Source: Actinomyces sp. UMB0138
Lineage (GTDB): Bacteria; Bacillota; Negativicutes; Veillonellales; Veillonellaceae
NCBI RefSeq assembly: GCF_002849225.1
Contig: NZ_PKMC01000001.1
Coordinates: forward strand, 1-64,000
Reading direction: 5' to 3'
DNA: 64,000 nucleotides
Positions within the stretch are counted from its first letter, which is position 1. The number at the start of each line of letters is the position of its first letter. Under the pieces are notes generated by a model. It was given only the letters and a program-made list of their open reading frames with translations, ran no database searches and was not told where the DNA came from. Shown piece after piece: positions 16,200 through 25,949 of the stretch. A program made the position numbers and the translations under genes.

Positions 16200-17420
16200 A
16201 TGAGAGTGCCACTGCGAAGGATAAGTACCCCTGTAGCCCGCCAGACCGGGGCTCCCAAACCCTGGGTGGCCGGGATTTGCTCAGGGTTGTCTTTGCACAC
16301 TGCAATAGACGTGAGGTTGCTGCGAGTAATTATCGCGGCTGTCTCACTAGCCGGGCTAGGGTTGCTGATCTACCTTTGGCTGTGGATCGCCGTGCCCTCG
16401 GAAAACCCGTACACTACCGGTGAATCACTGCGACGTAAAGAAAGTGGCGCGTTGGCGCGCACGCTGGCGGAAAAGCAAGTAGAACAGGCAGACGAAACAG
16501 CGCCTCGGCGTTTCTTGATTGGGGCCGGCATCCTAGTGCTGGTCGCGGCTGCCGCTCTGGCTCTGGGGCTCACGCACGTTCGCTCCTTACCGTCTTGGAG
16601 CTGGTCAGTGCTTTTGATAGGGACTGGAGCACTGCTTATCTGGACCCGCAAAGATTTAGGCGAATCGACCGCTAGAAGGACCTACTTGGCCATTGGCGCG
16701 GGAATCGTACTGGTCGCCATTGGGATGGTGCACCTAGTAGGAAGGGGCACATACACCAACCTCTTCGACTCCGCTCTGGTCTCCTGCGCCGTATTGGTGG
16801 GGGTGGGAGCCGTCCTCGCCCCCGTATGGGTGCGCCTAACTCGCGAGCTAGGGGCGAGCCGCGCCGAACAGATCCGCGAGGCAACGCGCGCTGACATTGC
16901 CGCCCATCTGCACGATTCCGTGCTGCAGACCCTGGCTCTAATTCGGGCGAGGGCGGAGGAACCGGCCTCGGTGCGAACACTTGCGCGCCGCCAAGAACGC
17001 GAGCTGCGCACGTGGCTATACGAGGGCGAGGGCTCCCAATATGATTCTCTGGTGGCCTTGGTGGGCGCAAAGATAGCGCAGGTAGAAGACCGCTACGGCG
17101 TGCCCATTGAATACGTGCACGTGGCGGATATGGCCCCGGGAGTGATGACGCACAACGCCGGAGCAATAGTCCAGGAAGCGTGCCAAAACGCCGCCGTTCA
17201 CGGAAAGCCACCCATCTCCGTGTACATGGAATGCTCTGGTTCCCAGGTAGAGGTTTGGGTCAAAGATCGCGGTGCCGGTTTCGATGTGGAAAAGATCCCG
17301 CAGGACCGGCACGGGGTTCGCGATTCTATACTGGGAAGAGCAAAGAGGCTCGGCGGGAAAGCCACCATCACTTCCGGTAGTGCCGGCACCGAAATCTACC
17401 TGTTCTTGGAGGACGAATGA
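16200..17420 (+). CDS. PspC-domain sensor histidine kinase (HisKA_3 type)
   Basis: The 406-residue kinase begins with a PspC domain (about residues 18-68), followed by about four more membrane segments up to residue 210. The phosphoacceptor helix reads ADIAAHLHDSVLQT, and H238 in HLHDS is the likely phosphorylated residue. The ATPase domain has the N-box QEACQNAAVHG (E326, N330) and a G-box DRGAGFD near 357-363. This is the NarL/DesK-like class that pairs with LuxR-type regulators. Its stop overlaps the start of the response regulator by 4 nt (ATGA). A PspC sensor fused directly to a kinase suggests response to membrane damage; the signal itself is not known. Confidence 0.9.
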   Translation: MRVPLRRISTPVARQTGAPKPWVAGICSGLSLHTAIDVRLLRVIIAAVSLAGLGLLIYLWLWIAVPSENPYTTGESLRRKESGALARTLAEKQVEQADETAPRRFLIGAGILVLVAAAALALGLTHVRSLPSWSWSVLLIGTGALLIWTRKDLGESTARRTYLAIGAGIVLVAIGMVHLVGRGTYTNLFDSALVSCAVLVGVGAVLAPVWVRLTRELGASRAEQIREATRADIAAHLHDSVLQTLALIRARAEEPASVRTLARRQERELRTWLYEGEGSQYDSLVALVGAKIAQVEDRYGVPIEYVHVADMAPGVMTHNAGAIVQEACQNAAVHGKPPISVYMECSGSQVEVWVKDRGAGFDVEKIPQDRHGVRDSILGRAKRLGGKATITSGSAGTEIYLFLEDE

Positions 17421-18058
17421 TCACCGTAGTAATCGTCGACGACCATGCGCTCGTGCGGGCAGGGGTGCGGTCGGAACTGTCAGCCTTTCCCGAGCGCGTC
17501 GAGGTAGTAGGGGAGGCGGCTGATGTCGAGAGCGCCCTCGAGGTAGTGACGCTCACCAGCCCAGATGTGGTGTTGCTCGACGTGCATCTACCCGGAGGAC
17601 GAGGCGGCGGCGGGGCCGAAGTGGCCTCCCAAATCTCGACGGTAACCAAGTGCTTAGCGCTTTCCGTATCGGACGCCGCCACGGACGTGGTGAGCGTTAT
17701 TCGTGCCGGCGCTCGCGGTTACGTAACCAAATCCATTGAAGCAGCAGAGCTAGTCGATGCCATAGAACGGGTGGCCGGTGGAGACGCGGCCTTCTCGCCG
17801 CGTTTGGCGGGATTCGTCCTCGACGCATTTGGCACCCAACAGGTGGCTGGCACCGACGAAGAACTGGACCGGCTTAGCGCCCGGGAGCTGGAAGTGATGC
17901 GGCTCATCGCTCGCGGTTATACCTACAAGGAAGTGGCGGCAAAGCTGTTCATCTCAATCAAGACTGTGGAAACGCACGTGTCGAAAGTGCTGCGCAAACT
18001 GCAGCTGTCGAACCGTAACGAGCTGACCAGGTGGGCTAGTGCAAGGAGTCTCATCTAG
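17417..18058 (+). CDS. LuxR/NarL-family response regulator
   Basis: The 213-residue regulator has a receiver domain with the acidic pair D8 and D9, phosphorylation site D55 (VVLLDVHLP), S83 and K105 (YVTKS). A C-terminal GerE/LuxR helix-turn-helix (LSARELEVMRLIARGYTYKEVAAKLFISIKTVETHVSKVLRKL) follows. It is translated together with the PspC kinase and is its obvious partner. Glycine-rich GGRGGGG after the receiver's fourth helix start is slightly unusual. Targets likely include the divergent PspC gene, but no operator repeats are proven in the 114-nt region upstream. Confidence 0.93.
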   Translation: MITVVIVDDHALVRAGVRSELSAFPERVEVVGEAADVESALEVVTLTSPDVVLLDVHLPGGRGGGGAEVASQISTVTKCLALSVSDAATDVVSVIRAGARGYVTKSIEAAELVDAIERVAGGDAAFSPRLAGFVLDAFGTQQVAGTDEELDRLSARELEVMRLIARGYTYKEVAAKLFISIKTVETHVSKVLRKLQLSNRNELTRWASARSLI

Positions 18059-18098
18059 CTGAGTGCCATTTGTCGGTGGCGCCCGTTAGGGTTGAAGA

Positions 18099-20510
18099 GT
18101 GGAATCTTTGTTTGATGCTCTTCTTCCGGCAAGTTCGCTGAAACCGACAGCGGCAGCCACTTTGCCGCAGGTAATGGTCGAATCTGATCAGGACTACATG
18201 GACTCGTTGGCGCAAATACAGGCGCCAGAGGCCGATCAGGTGGGCGAATATTCGCCCTCGATGCAGGCAGAGCAGATAACGCAGGGGCTGAATGGGCCCC
18301 AGGAACAGGCGGTTACTTACCAGGGTGGGCCGCTGCTGGTTATGGCAGGGGCAGGATCGGGTAAGACCCGGGTGCTCACTAGGCGAATCGCCTACTTGCT
18401 GGCTACTGGGCGGGCACGTGCCGGGCAGATCTTGGCCATTACCTTCACTAATAAGGCGGCTGCCGAGATGCGCGAACGCGTCCAGGATCTGGTGGGACCC
18501 GCCGCAAAGCGCATGTGGGTGTCCACGTTCCACTCTGCCTGCGTGCGCATTTTGCGCCGCGAACACGACCTGGTTGGGCTCAAATCTACTTTCTCGATCT
18601 ACGATTCGGCTGATCAGCAACGGTTGCTGACGCTGATTGCCAAAGAGAAGGCGGTAGATCTAAAGAAGTTTTCTGCGCGCACCTTGTCGGCACGCATCTC
18701 GGATCTGAAGAACGAATTAATAACGCCGAGCCAGTACCAGGAGCGCGCTGGTAAAGATCCGCTTTCGCGCATAGTGGCGCAGATTTATCCGCTCTACCAA
18801 AAGCGTATGCAAGAGGCGAACGCCGTAGATTTTGACGACCTGATCATGCTTACGGTGCAGCTATTGGGCGATAACGAGGGCGTAGCCAGCCACTACCGGC
18901 GCGTGTTCCGGCACATTCTGGTAGACGAATACCAGGACACCAACCACGCCCAGTACGTGCTGGTGAAATTGCTAGTTGGCCCCGATGGGGCAACTCCGCC
19001 GCCCGCAGAACTTACCGTTGTGGGCGATTCAGACCAGTCTATTTACGCTTTCCGTGGGGCCACGATCCGCAATATCGAAGAGTTTGAGAAGGATTATCCG
19101 AAGGCGCGCACTATTTTGCTGGAACAGAATTACCGTTCCACCCAAAACATTTTGAGTGCGGCCAATGCGGTTATTGCCCAGAATTCGGGGCGGCGTCCAA
19201 AGAAGCTGTGGACTGATTTGGGTTCTGGCGACAAGATCGTGGTCGATGCTGCTGAATCTGATCGTGGGGAAGCGATCTTTGTTGTCGACCAGATCAATAA
19301 GCTGGCTGATGAAGGCTATGACTGGGGCGACATAGCGGTCTTCTACCGCACTAACGCGCAATCTCGAATCATTGAAGATGTGCTGATGCGCGATGCTATT
19401 CCTTACCGCGTTGTGGGGGGAACAAAGTTCTATGAGCGGGCCGAAATTAAAGATGCGATCGCCTACCTTCGGGCCGTTTCGAATCCGGATGACACGGTGT
19501 CCATCCGGCGCGTGCTCAATGTGCCCAGGCGGGGTATCGGAGCTAAAGCTGAGGGCGCTATTGCGGCTCACGCCAGCGCGAACGGGATTAGTTTTGGGGC
19601 AGCGCTAGAGGAATTGGATCAGGTAGAGGGCATTTCGACGCGGGCAGCTAATTCCGCGCGCAAGTTTGCCGAATTGCTCGCGGCAGGGCGGTCACGACTC
19701 GAAGACGGCGAGGGCGTAGCTGAGGTCCTGGACTACCTGCTGGACGAATCGGGGTACGTGCAGGTTCTTAGCGAGTCTTCGGATCCTCGGGACGAGGGCA
19801 GAATCGAAAACTTGGCAGAATTGCACACGGTTGCTTCTGAATTTGATTTGTCTGAGCCCGACGGCACCTTGGCGGATTTCTTGGAGCGCGTCTCGTTGGT
19901 AGCGGATTCCGACCAGGTGCCCAGCGAACGCGGGCAGGTCACGCTGATGACCGTCCACACGGCGAAAGGGCTAGAATTCCCGGTCGTATTTGTGACCGGC
20001 ATGGAAGATGGCACGTTCCCACACCAGCGGTCTATGGGCGATCCGGCCGAACTGGCAGAGGAACGGCGGCTCGCTTACGTGGCTATTACCAGGGCTCGCA
20101 AACGGCTTTATCTGACGCGGGCTGGCTCGCGCAATCAGTGGGGCGCGCCCGTGGAACTGCCAGCTTCGCGATTCTTAGACGACATTCCTGCCGAGCTGGT
20201 AGACGTGCGCCGCGAATTTACGCCTACCCAGTCCATTGCGCGCTCGGGGGATGCCTTCGGTTCGGGGGGCTGGAACCCATCCCACCGCGCCGGCACAGTT
20301 CGCACCAACCGCATGGTGCCTAAGGCTGCTAAGCCGGCGGGCAAGGAAATCCACTTGGAGGTGGGGGATCGAGTCAACCACGACGCCTATGGGTTGGGGC
20401 GCGTCCTCGCCCTCGAAGGGAACTGGCCCAACACCACCGCCAAGGTAGATTTCGGGGACGGCACGGTGAAGCGTCTCGTACTTCGATTCGCTCCGCTAGA
20501 AAAGCTTTAG
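18099..20510 (+). CDS. pcrA: ATP-dependent DNA helicase PcrA/UvrD
   Basis: The 803-residue superfamily 1 helicase would unwind DNA 3'-5' in repair and in clearing stalled forks. Walker A is AGAGSGKT (residues 83-90). DEYQDT marks motif II, DSDQSIYAFRGA motif III and QNYRST motif IV. VHTAKGLEF and VAITRAR are motifs V and VI. A Tudor-like C-terminal segment (VGDRVNHDAYGLGRVLALEG ... VDFGDGTVKRL) that contacts RNA polymerase in PcrA is present. The GTG start gives a 60-residue N-terminal extension before the helicase core, common in actinobacterial PcrA. It precedes sucCD, as in many actinomycetes. Confidence 0.96.
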   Translation: MESLFDALLPASSLKPTAAATLPQVMVESDQDYMDSLAQIQAPEADQVGEYSPSMQAEQITQGLNGPQEQAVTYQGGPLLVMAGAGSGKTRVLTRRIAYLLATGRARAGQILAITFTNKAAAEMRERVQDLVGPAAKRMWVSTFHSACVRILRREHDLVGLKSTFSIYDSADQQRLLTLIAKEKAVDLKKFSARTLSARISDLKNELITPSQYQERAGKDPLSRIVAQIYPLYQKRMQEANAVDFDDLIMLTVQLLGDNEGVASHYRRVFRHILVDEYQDTNHAQYVLVKLLVGPDGATPPPAELTVVGDSDQSIYAFRGATIRNIEEFEKDYPKARTILLEQNYRSTQNILSAANAVIAQNSGRRPKKLWTDLGSGDKIVVDAAESDRGEAIFVVDQINKLADEGYDWGDIAVFYRTNAQSRIIEDVLMRDAIPYRVVGGTKFYERAEIKDAIAYLRAVSNPDDTVSIRRVLNVPRRGIGAKAEGAIAAHASANGISFGAALEELDQVEGISTRAANSARKFAELLAAGRSRLEDGEGVAEVLDYLLDESGYVQVLSESSDPRDEGRIENLAELHTVASEFDLSEPDGTLADFLERVSLVADSDQVPSERGQVTLMTVHTAKGLEFPVVFVTGMEDGTFPHQRSMGDPAELAEERRLAYVAITRARKRLYLTRAGSRNQWGAPVELPASRFLDDIPAELVDVRREFTPTQSIARSGDAFGSGGWNPSHRAGTVRTNRMVPKAAKPAGKEIHLEVGDRVNHDAYGLGRVLALEGNWPNTTAKVDFGDGTVKRLVLRFAPLEKL

Positions 20511-20533
20511 CTAGCGCTTTTACGCAAAAGCCA

Positions 20534-20563
20534 AGGTCCGGGCCCATAGTTGGCTGCGGACCT
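20534..20563 (+). terminator. Weak terminator after pcrA
   Basis: Arms AGGTCCG (20534-20540) and CGGACCT (20557-20563) form a 7-bp stem with a 16-nt loop, followed by ACTTTTGTCTGTTT. The T-rich run supports termination, but the stem is short. Confidence 0.5.
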
Positions 20564-20628
20564 ACTTTTGTCTGTTTGGGTGGGCCCCGTTTTGCGGTGC
20601 GAGCAGCGGAATCAGGCGATAGGCTTGG

Positions 20629-20650
20629 TACAATTTCTCGAGGTCGAGAA
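20629..20650 (+). promoter_or_regulatory. Candidate -10 and overlapping palindrome of sucCD
   Basis: TACAAT (20629-20634) is a good -10 match 40 nt before the sucC start. Directly after it lies an inverted repeat, TTCTCGA (20635-20641) and TCGAGAA (20644-20650), which would cover the transcription start. No clear -35 is visible, so activation or a relaxed promoter is possible. The repressor that might bind is not known. Confidence 0.5.
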
Positions 20651-20673
20651 TTGACTACCGGAAGGACGAAGGC

Positions 20674-21840
20674 GTGGACCTTTATGAGTACCAAGCCCGC
20701 GAACTTTTCGCGGCACACGAAGTCCCCGTACTACCTGGAAAGATTGCTACTACGCCGCAGGAAGCAGCTGCTGCCGCCAAGGAATTGGCAGCAGATCTGG
20801 TTGTCGTAAAGGCGCAAGTAAAAACCGGCGGGCGCGGTAAGGCTGGCGGCGTGAAGCTGGCTCGCACCCCGCAGGAAGCTGCAGAGGCTGCCGAGGCGAT
20901 CCTGGGGCTAGATATCAAAGGCCATAAAGTCCACAAGGTCATGGTGGCCGCTGGGGCCGACATTGACGCCGAGTTCTACTTTTCGATCCTGCTGGACCGT
21001 TCCAATAGGCGCCACCTGGCAATGTGCTCGCGCGAGGGCGGGATGGAAATTGAGCAGCTGGCGAAGGAACGCCCGGAGGCGCTGGCAAAGATGCCACTTG
21101 ACGCCAAGGGAATCGACCAACAGGTAGCGGCGCAGATCCTTACCGAAGCGGGGTTCTCGGACGAAGAGGCAGCGCCAATTATCCCCGTCTTGGTGAAGCT
21201 ATGGGAGGTTTACCAAAAAGAGGACGCGCAGCTGGTCGAGGTGAACCCGCTGGTGCGCGCCACCGACGGGCAGATCATTGCGCTCGATGGCAAAGTTACG
21301 CTAGACAACAATGCGCGCTTCCGTCACAAGGAACATGCCCAATTTGTTGATGCCCAGGCTCAGGACCCGCTCGAAGCTAAGGCAAAAGAGACGGGCCTCA
21401 ACTACGTGCACCTTGAGGGGCAGGTAGGCATTATTGGCAACGGCGCCGGGTTGGTCATGTCCACGCTGGACGTAGTTGCATACGCCGGCGAGGAATACGG
21501 GGTAAAGCCCGCAAACTTCCTGGATATTGGCGGCGGTGCTTCCGCCGAAGTCATGGCCAATGGGCTAGAGATCATCTTAGGGGACCCGCAGGTTGCTAGC
21601 GTCTTCGTGAACGTGTTCGGGGGAATTACCGCCTGCGATCAGGTGGCAAAGGGCATTGTCGAAGCCCTGCGTCTGCTTGGCGATGCGGCCTCCAAACCCC
21701 TGGTCGTGCGCTTGGATGGCAACAACGTCGAAGAGGGCCGGGCCATCTTGGAAGAAGCTAACCACCCGCTCGTAACCATGGTTGAAACGATGGATGGCGG
21801 AGCCGCTACGGCCGCTGAACTAGCATCGGGAAGGAAATAA
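20674..21840 (+). CDS. sucC: Succinyl-CoA synthetase (ADP-forming), beta subunit
   Basis: The 388-residue ATP-grasp protein couples succinyl-CoA cleavage to ATP formation in the citric acid cycle, as a complex with SucD. The start is GTG ([22 protein letters not shown]), matching the conserved SucC N-terminus, with GGAAGGACGAAGGC upstream. Typical segments include [25 protein letters not shown] and [17 protein letters not shown]. It is followed by sucD after 2 nt. Length equals the family norm. Confidence 0.97.
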   Translation: MDLYEYQARELFAAHEVPVLPGKIATTPQEAAAAAKELAADLVVVKAQVKTGGRGKAGGVKLARTPQEAAEAAEAILGLDIKGHKVHKVMVAAGADIDAEFYFSILLDRSNRRHLAMCSREGGMEIEQLAKERPEALAKMPLDAKGIDQQVAAQILTEAGFSDEEAAPIIPVLVKLWEVYQKEDAQLVEVNPLVRATDGQIIALDGKVTLDNNARFRHKEHAQFVDAQAQDPLEAKAKETGLNYVHLEGQVGIIGNGAGLVMSTLDVVAYAGEEYGVKPANFLDIGGGASAEVMANGLEIILGDPQVASVFVNVFGGITACDQVAKGIVEALRLLGDAASKPLVVRLDGNNVEEGRAILEEANHPLVTMVETMDGGAATAAELASGRK

Positions 21841-21842
21841 AA

Positions 21843-22751
21843 ATGGCAGTATTTTTGGATGAGACCTCCCGGGTGATCGTGCAGGGCATTACTGGGTCCG
21901 AGGGGCGCAAACACACCGCCCGCATGTTGGCTGCGGGTACCCAGATCGTAGGCGGCACTAACCCGAAGAAAGCAGGCACCAACCTGTCCTTCGACACTCC
22001 TGAGGGCGAGGTCGAAGTTCCAGTCTTCGGAACTGTTGCGCAGGCGAAGGAACGCACCGGGGCAAACGTGTCAGTAATCTTCGTGCCGCCGGCATTCGCC
22101 AAGGGGGCCGTGCTCGAGGCCGTAGATGCGGCCATGGAACTGATCGTCGTCATTACCGAGGGAATCCCGGTCCAGGACTCGACCGAGTTCGTGAACTACG
22201 CCCTCGAAAAGGGCAGCCGCATCATTGGCCCGAACTGCCCGGGCATTATCAGCCCCGCCAAGTCTAATGCGGGCATTACCCCTGCTGACATTACTGGTCC
22301 TGGAAGGCTAGGGCTGGTGTCCAAATCTGGCACTTTGACCTACCAGCTGATGTACGAATTGCGCGATTTGGGCTTTACCACCTGCATCGGTATTGGTGGC
22401 GACCCGGTAGTGGGAACCACTCATATTGATGCCCTGGCTGCCTTCGAAGCAGATCCCGACACCGAACTGATTGTTATGATCGGCGAGATTGGTGGCGATG
22501 CTGAAGAACGCGCCGCTGAGTACATCAAGGAACACGTTTCCAAACCGGTAGTCGGTTATGTTGCCGGCTTTACTGCTCCCGAAGGCAAGACCATGGGGCA
22601 CGCGGGCGCTATCGTGTCGGGATCTTCCGGCACTGCCCAAGCAAAGAAGAGCGCGCTCGAGGCCGCTGGCGTCAAGGTAGGGAAGACCCCGTCCGAGACT
22701 GCCCGGCTAGCCAGGCAGATCCTCACCGGTTCTGCCGAGGTGCAGGCATAA
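21843..22751 (+). CDS. sucD: Succinyl-CoA synthetase, alpha subunit
   Basis: The 302-residue subunit binds CoA ([14 protein letters not shown]) and carries the phosphohistidine H253 in [10 protein letters not shown]. The segments [12 protein letters not shown] and [11 protein letters not shown] are conserved family marks. It lies 2 nt after sucC and ends at a hairpin. The glycine-rich loop after the active histidine is [10 protein letters not shown], slightly different from the common GGKGTA, but it still fits the family. Confidence 0.97.
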   Translation: MAVFLDETSRVIVQGITGSEGRKHTARMLAAGTQIVGGTNPKKAGTNLSFDTPEGEVEVPVFGTVAQAKERTGANVSVIFVPPAFAKGAVLEAVDAAMELIVVITEGIPVQDSTEFVNYALEKGSRIIGPNCPGIISPAKSNAGITPADITGPGRLGLVSKSGTLTYQLMYELRDLGFTTCIGIGGDPVVGTTHIDALAAFEADPDTELIVMIGEIGGDAEERAAEYIKEHVSKPVVGYVAGFTAPEGKTMGHAGAIVSGSSGTAQAKKSALEAAGVKVGKTPSETARLARQILTGSAEVQA

Positions 22752-22765
22752 CCTAGTAGCTTCTC

Positions 22766-22795
22766 CTTCCCACGGGCCAGTTGGTCCGTGGGAAG
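22766..22795 (+). terminator. Hairpin after sucD
   Basis: Arms CTTCCCACGG (22766-22775) and CCGTGGGAAG (22786-22795) form a perfect 10-bp stem with a 10-nt loop, 14 nt past the sucD stop, followed by CTTTCT. It probably attenuates reading into the downstream membrane gene. Confidence 0.7.
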
Positions 22796-22864
22796 CTTTC
22801 TGCCGGAGGACTTTTGCCTCGCCTTCGGCGCGGGAGGCGGCACAGGTGGGCCAAAGGCGGCAAC

Positions 22865-24322
22865 ATGGAAGCGATGACTAAGAAAGCACGCTCCGAGATT
22901 GTTATTCGCCTCCCAGAGGGATGGTCCAAAGCCGCCTTTGTGGGGGTCGAGTACGCCTTCTTGGGGTGGCTTGCCCTGGTGGCTATCGCGTTGGTGAACT
23001 ACGTCAGCCAGTCCAGTTCGCCCTACCTAGAGGGAATGAAGTGGACGCAGGCGGTATGGGCGGCCTCCGATTTTTGGCGACTGGCCCATGGCGGATCTTT
23101 CGCATTTGGCGGGGGAAGCATCTCGCTGATCCCTCTTGCACTCCCAGTCGCGATGATTGCCTTGTTGGCGTTCGCGGCCCGACGCGAGATAGCGGGCATG
23201 GCCCGCGCTTTCTTGGCGCTAGGATACGTCCCCACCGTGCTGGTTCTTTCGTTACTGACAGGGGGCAGCTCCACCCTGAGGATCTTCGGGGGTGCACTCC
23301 TGATTGCACTACTTGCCTCCGCTATAGCGCTGCTGCCGCTGCTGCGCCCACCGGCACAGGTGCGAGCCGGGATCCTGTTCGCCTTTAAGACATTGGCCAT
23401 TGTGGCCGGCCTTTCTGTACTGCTCTTGGCAGTAGCACTGGGGATTCACGCCGGTGGGGTCAAGGGAATATATGCGCTCCTGTCCGGGGGAGTGGTTGGG
23501 ACCATTACCATCACTCTGCTGTGGCTAAGTTACGTGCCGACTTTGGCATGCTGGGCGCTGTCTTGGTGCCTGGGGGCTGGTTTTCAGGCTGGTCAAGGAG
23601 CTACCTCCTCGCCCTTCTCGGTAGCGCACCTGCCCATTCCTGCCTTGCCTCCCTACGGGGCGCTACCGACCAAGGCGCCTGGAGTGGCGGTCGTGTTGCT
23701 TAGTGCGCTCTTCTTCGCTCTGCTCGGATTCTTACTAGCTCGGACCGAGAAGTTCGATTCTAGTAAGCATCAGGTGGACTATCTGCTAACCGGTGGCGGC
23801 ATCTTTGCGCTGGTGATGTTCGTGTGGGCAGCGTTTGCACGAGGTAGCTTGGGGGTCGGCCGCATGGAACAGGTAGGTCTAAACCTTGGTAGCTGGACCC
23901 TGTGGTTCCTACTGGCAGCCTTGATGCCGCTACTGCTGGGCGCATTCTTTGCCGACCCAACTCGACGTTCGCAGGTGAGCGGATTGGTAAGCAAGAAGCA
24001 GCCTGTAGCTGATAAGCAGACGCCCACCTTGACAGTGGTGGAAGATCAGGCCCAAGAAAATGGCGAGGGCGAAGACCAGGCCCAGCCCGCTCGCAGTGAA
24101 GGAGCCGCTGGTAGGGAGCAGGGCGAAGAACAAGACCATCCCGACCCGGCCGGGGAGCCGGGTGAGGCCGAACAGAGCCCGAAGGGCCACCGGCAGGAAG
24201 ATGGCGACGAGGCGCGAGCTGGCAGTACTGCCGCGCCTACCCCGAAACGCCTGCGCCTGATTGCCCAGGGCCAGGGCGACCCTGATGCGCCTACAACAGC
24301 TATCCCGAAGGACAACAAATGA
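22865..24322 (+). CDS. DUF6350-family multi-span membrane protein
   Basis: The protein (485 residues from ATG 22865) has about ten hydrophobic spans between residues 25 and 390. A long hydrophilic tail (about 100 residues, rich in Glu, Gln, Pro, Gly and Ala, likely disordered) follows. Position between sucD and purN and the general layout match the actinobacterial DUF6350 proteins, often annotated as cell-division or PerM-like proteins without firm function. The upstream in-frame start at 22781 would lie in the sucD terminator and was rejected. Its stop overlaps purN by 4 nt (ATGA). An ATG at 22874 is an alternative start. Confidence 0.8.
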   Translation: MEAMTKKARSEIVIRLPEGWSKAAFVGVEYAFLGWLALVAIALVNYVSQSSSPYLEGMKWTQAVWAASDFWRLAHGGSFAFGGGSISLIPLALPVAMIALLAFAARREIAGMARAFLALGYVPTVLVLSLLTGGSSTLRIFGGALLIALLASAIALLPLLRPPAQVRAGILFAFKTLAIVAGLSVLLLAVALGIHAGGVKGIYALLSGGVVGTITITLLWLSYVPTLACWALSWCLGAGFQAGQGATSSPFSVAHLPIPALPPYGALPTKAPGVAVVLLSALFFALLGFLLARTEKFDSSKHQVDYLLTGGGIFALVMFVWAAFARGSLGVGRMEQVGLNLGSWTLWFLLAALMPLLLGAFFADPTRRSQVSGLVSKKQPVADKQTPTLTVVEDQAQENGEGEDQAQPARSEGAAGREQGEEQDHPDPAGEPGEAEQSPKGHRQEDGDEARAGSTAAPTPKRLRLIAQGQGDPDAPTTAIPKDNK

Positions 24323-24864
24323 CGCGAATTGTAGTGCTGATCTCGGGCACCGGTTCCAATCTGAAAGCGCTCGTGCAAGCTTATGGCGAGCAGATAGTGG
24401 GCGTGGTGGCGGATAGGGACGCTCCCGGGCTGCGGTGGGCCAAAGGGATTGCCACCGCCCAGGTGAATCCTGCCGACTATTCTTCCCGGGAAGAATGGGA
24501 CAGAGCACTGACGGATGCGGTTGCGCAATTCGAGCCAGATCTGATCGTGTGCGCGGGCTTCATGCGACTGGTGGGGCAAACTTTCTTAGCCGCATTTGCC
24601 GGGAAAGTTATCAATACTCACCCCGCCTTGCTGCCGTCCTTCCCCGGCATGCACGGAGTGCGCGACGCTCTGGACTACGGGGTAAAAATCACCGGCGCTA
24701 CGATTTTCTACGTAGACGCCGGTGTAGATACGGGCCGGATCATCGCCCAGGTTGCGGTTCCTGTACGCGATGATGACAGCGAGGAAACACTTACTGCCCG
24801 CCTGAAGGAGGCCGAGACGGCTCAGCTGGTGCGGGTAGTTGGCGAACTCAGTAGCCGCGTTTAG
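24319..24864 (+). CDS. purN: Phosphoribosylglycinamide formyltransferase
   Basis: The 181-residue enzyme transfers a formyl group from 10-formyl-THF to GAR in purine synthesis. The phosphate-binding loop GTGSNLKAL is at residues 10-18. Catalytic N99 and H101 lie in INTHPALLPSFPG, and D137 in DAGVDTGRI. It is slightly short for the family but complete. It overlaps the DUF6350 gene at its start and the convergent dehydrogenase gene by 17 nt at its end. purH, a later step of the pathway, lies 1 kb downstream on the same strand. Confidence 0.96.
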   Translation: MTRIVVLISGTGSNLKALVQAYGEQIVGVVADRDAPGLRWAKGIATAQVNPADYSSREEWDRALTDAVAQFEPDLIVCAGFMRLVGQTFLAAFAGKVINTHPALLPSFPGMHGVRDALDYGVKITGATIFYVDAGVDTGRIIAQVAVPVRDDDSEETLTARLKEAETAQLVRVVGELSSRV

Positions 24865-25837
24865 GATCCACCCGCAAGCTGGGTAGTAGGCCGTTGCCAA
24901 GCTCTTTAGCGCTGGTACACATCGCCTCGTAGACATCCTTCTGGGTGACTGGGCCGGAGATGTGCGGGGTGACGAAGACTCGTGGATCTGTCCACCGCCA
25001 GTCGGAGTGGGGGAGCGGTTCTACCTCGTGCACATCCAAAACCGCCTTCTTTAGGTTGCCGCCCTCGAGCCCTGCGCGGATTGCCTGCGCGTCGACTGTG
25101 GGGCCGCGACCGACGTTCATAAATACTGCTCCCTGCAGCTGGGAGACGATCTGAGTTGAGACCATGCGATCGGTGGCAGGTGTAAGGGGAAGGGCCGAAA
25201 CTACTAGGTCGGCTTGCGCCAAGCTGGCGGAAGCGTCGGCCATGCTGTGGCAGGCAGCAAATTCCGAGACAGCCCGCCCGGAGGTATTAATCCCCTCGCA
25301 CGAGATCCCATAATCAGACAGGATGCGAGCGACGCCGCGCCCAACCTGTCCGGTGCCGATTACTACCACGCGTGCCTTTCTGGGATCTACGTAGTTATCG
25401 AAGAAATCAGTGTCCCAAGTGCCGGTAGGTTCGTTGGCGCGGAACAGATCGCCGCCACGGGTAAGCCACAGGTGGTAGGCTAGGACGAATTCGCCGATCC
25501 GGCGGGGCATGTCCCCAATGGTGTGGGTTAGCAAGAAGTCGCCCTCGAGACGGGCTAGCACCGGCGCAGACTTATCTACCCCGTCTGACTGGGAGTGGAA
25601 CCACTTTACTGCCACCTCTCCGGTGGGAAGCCAGGTAGGCAGATCGAAACCTACCCAGGTGTCCGCCCACTGGAAATCTTCCGGAGTTAGTTCAGCATTC
25701 GGGACGAAGCGAACCTCGGCCTGGGCGAAATGGTCACGTAGCGGCTGCGCTAGTGGCTCGCTAAGTGGGGTGGTCAGAAGGATCCGCTCGGGTAAAAACT
25801 TGCCAATAGGTGAAGAAGCGGTGCTGGCAAGACTCAT
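24848..25837 (-). CDS. D-isomer-specific 2-hydroxyacid dehydrogenase
   Basis: The 329-residue NAD(P)-dependent oxidoreductase has the Rossmann motif GTGQVGRGVA (161-170). The catalytic triad is R244 (NVGRGPTVD), E273 (DVHEVEPLP) and H292 (VTPHISGP). The pattern is closest to the glyoxylate/hydroxypyruvate reductase-like subgroup (GhrA-like), but the exact substrate cannot be told. It sits on the opposite strand between purN and purH and is probably a stand-alone gene. The ribosome site is GGAGG ahead of ATG. Its tail overlaps purN by 17 nt. Confidence 0.9.
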   Translation of the reverse strand: MSLASTASSPIGKFLPERILLTTPLSEPLAQPLRDHFAQAEVRFVPNAELTPEDFQWADTWVGFDLPTWLPTGEVAVKWFHSQSDGVDKSAPVLARLEGDFLLTHTIGDMPRRIGEFVLAYHLWLTRGGDLFRANEPTGTWDTDFFDNYVDPRKARVVVIGTGQVGRGVARILSDYGISCEGINTSGRAVSEFAACHSMADASASLAQADLVVSALPLTPATDRMVSTQIVSQLQGAVFMNVGRGPTVDAQAIRAGLEGGNLKKAVLDVHEVEPLPHSDWRWTDPRVFVTPHISGPVTQKDVYEAMCTSAKELGNGLLPSLRVDPKRGY

Positions 25838-25949
25838 TTTTCCTCCTTATAGGGCATGCTCGGTGTATCCGATTATGGCCCACTACATTCGTTATAGCTA
25901 AACTGTAGATGCTCATAAATAAATCGCGGCGATCCGGAAAGGAATCAGC

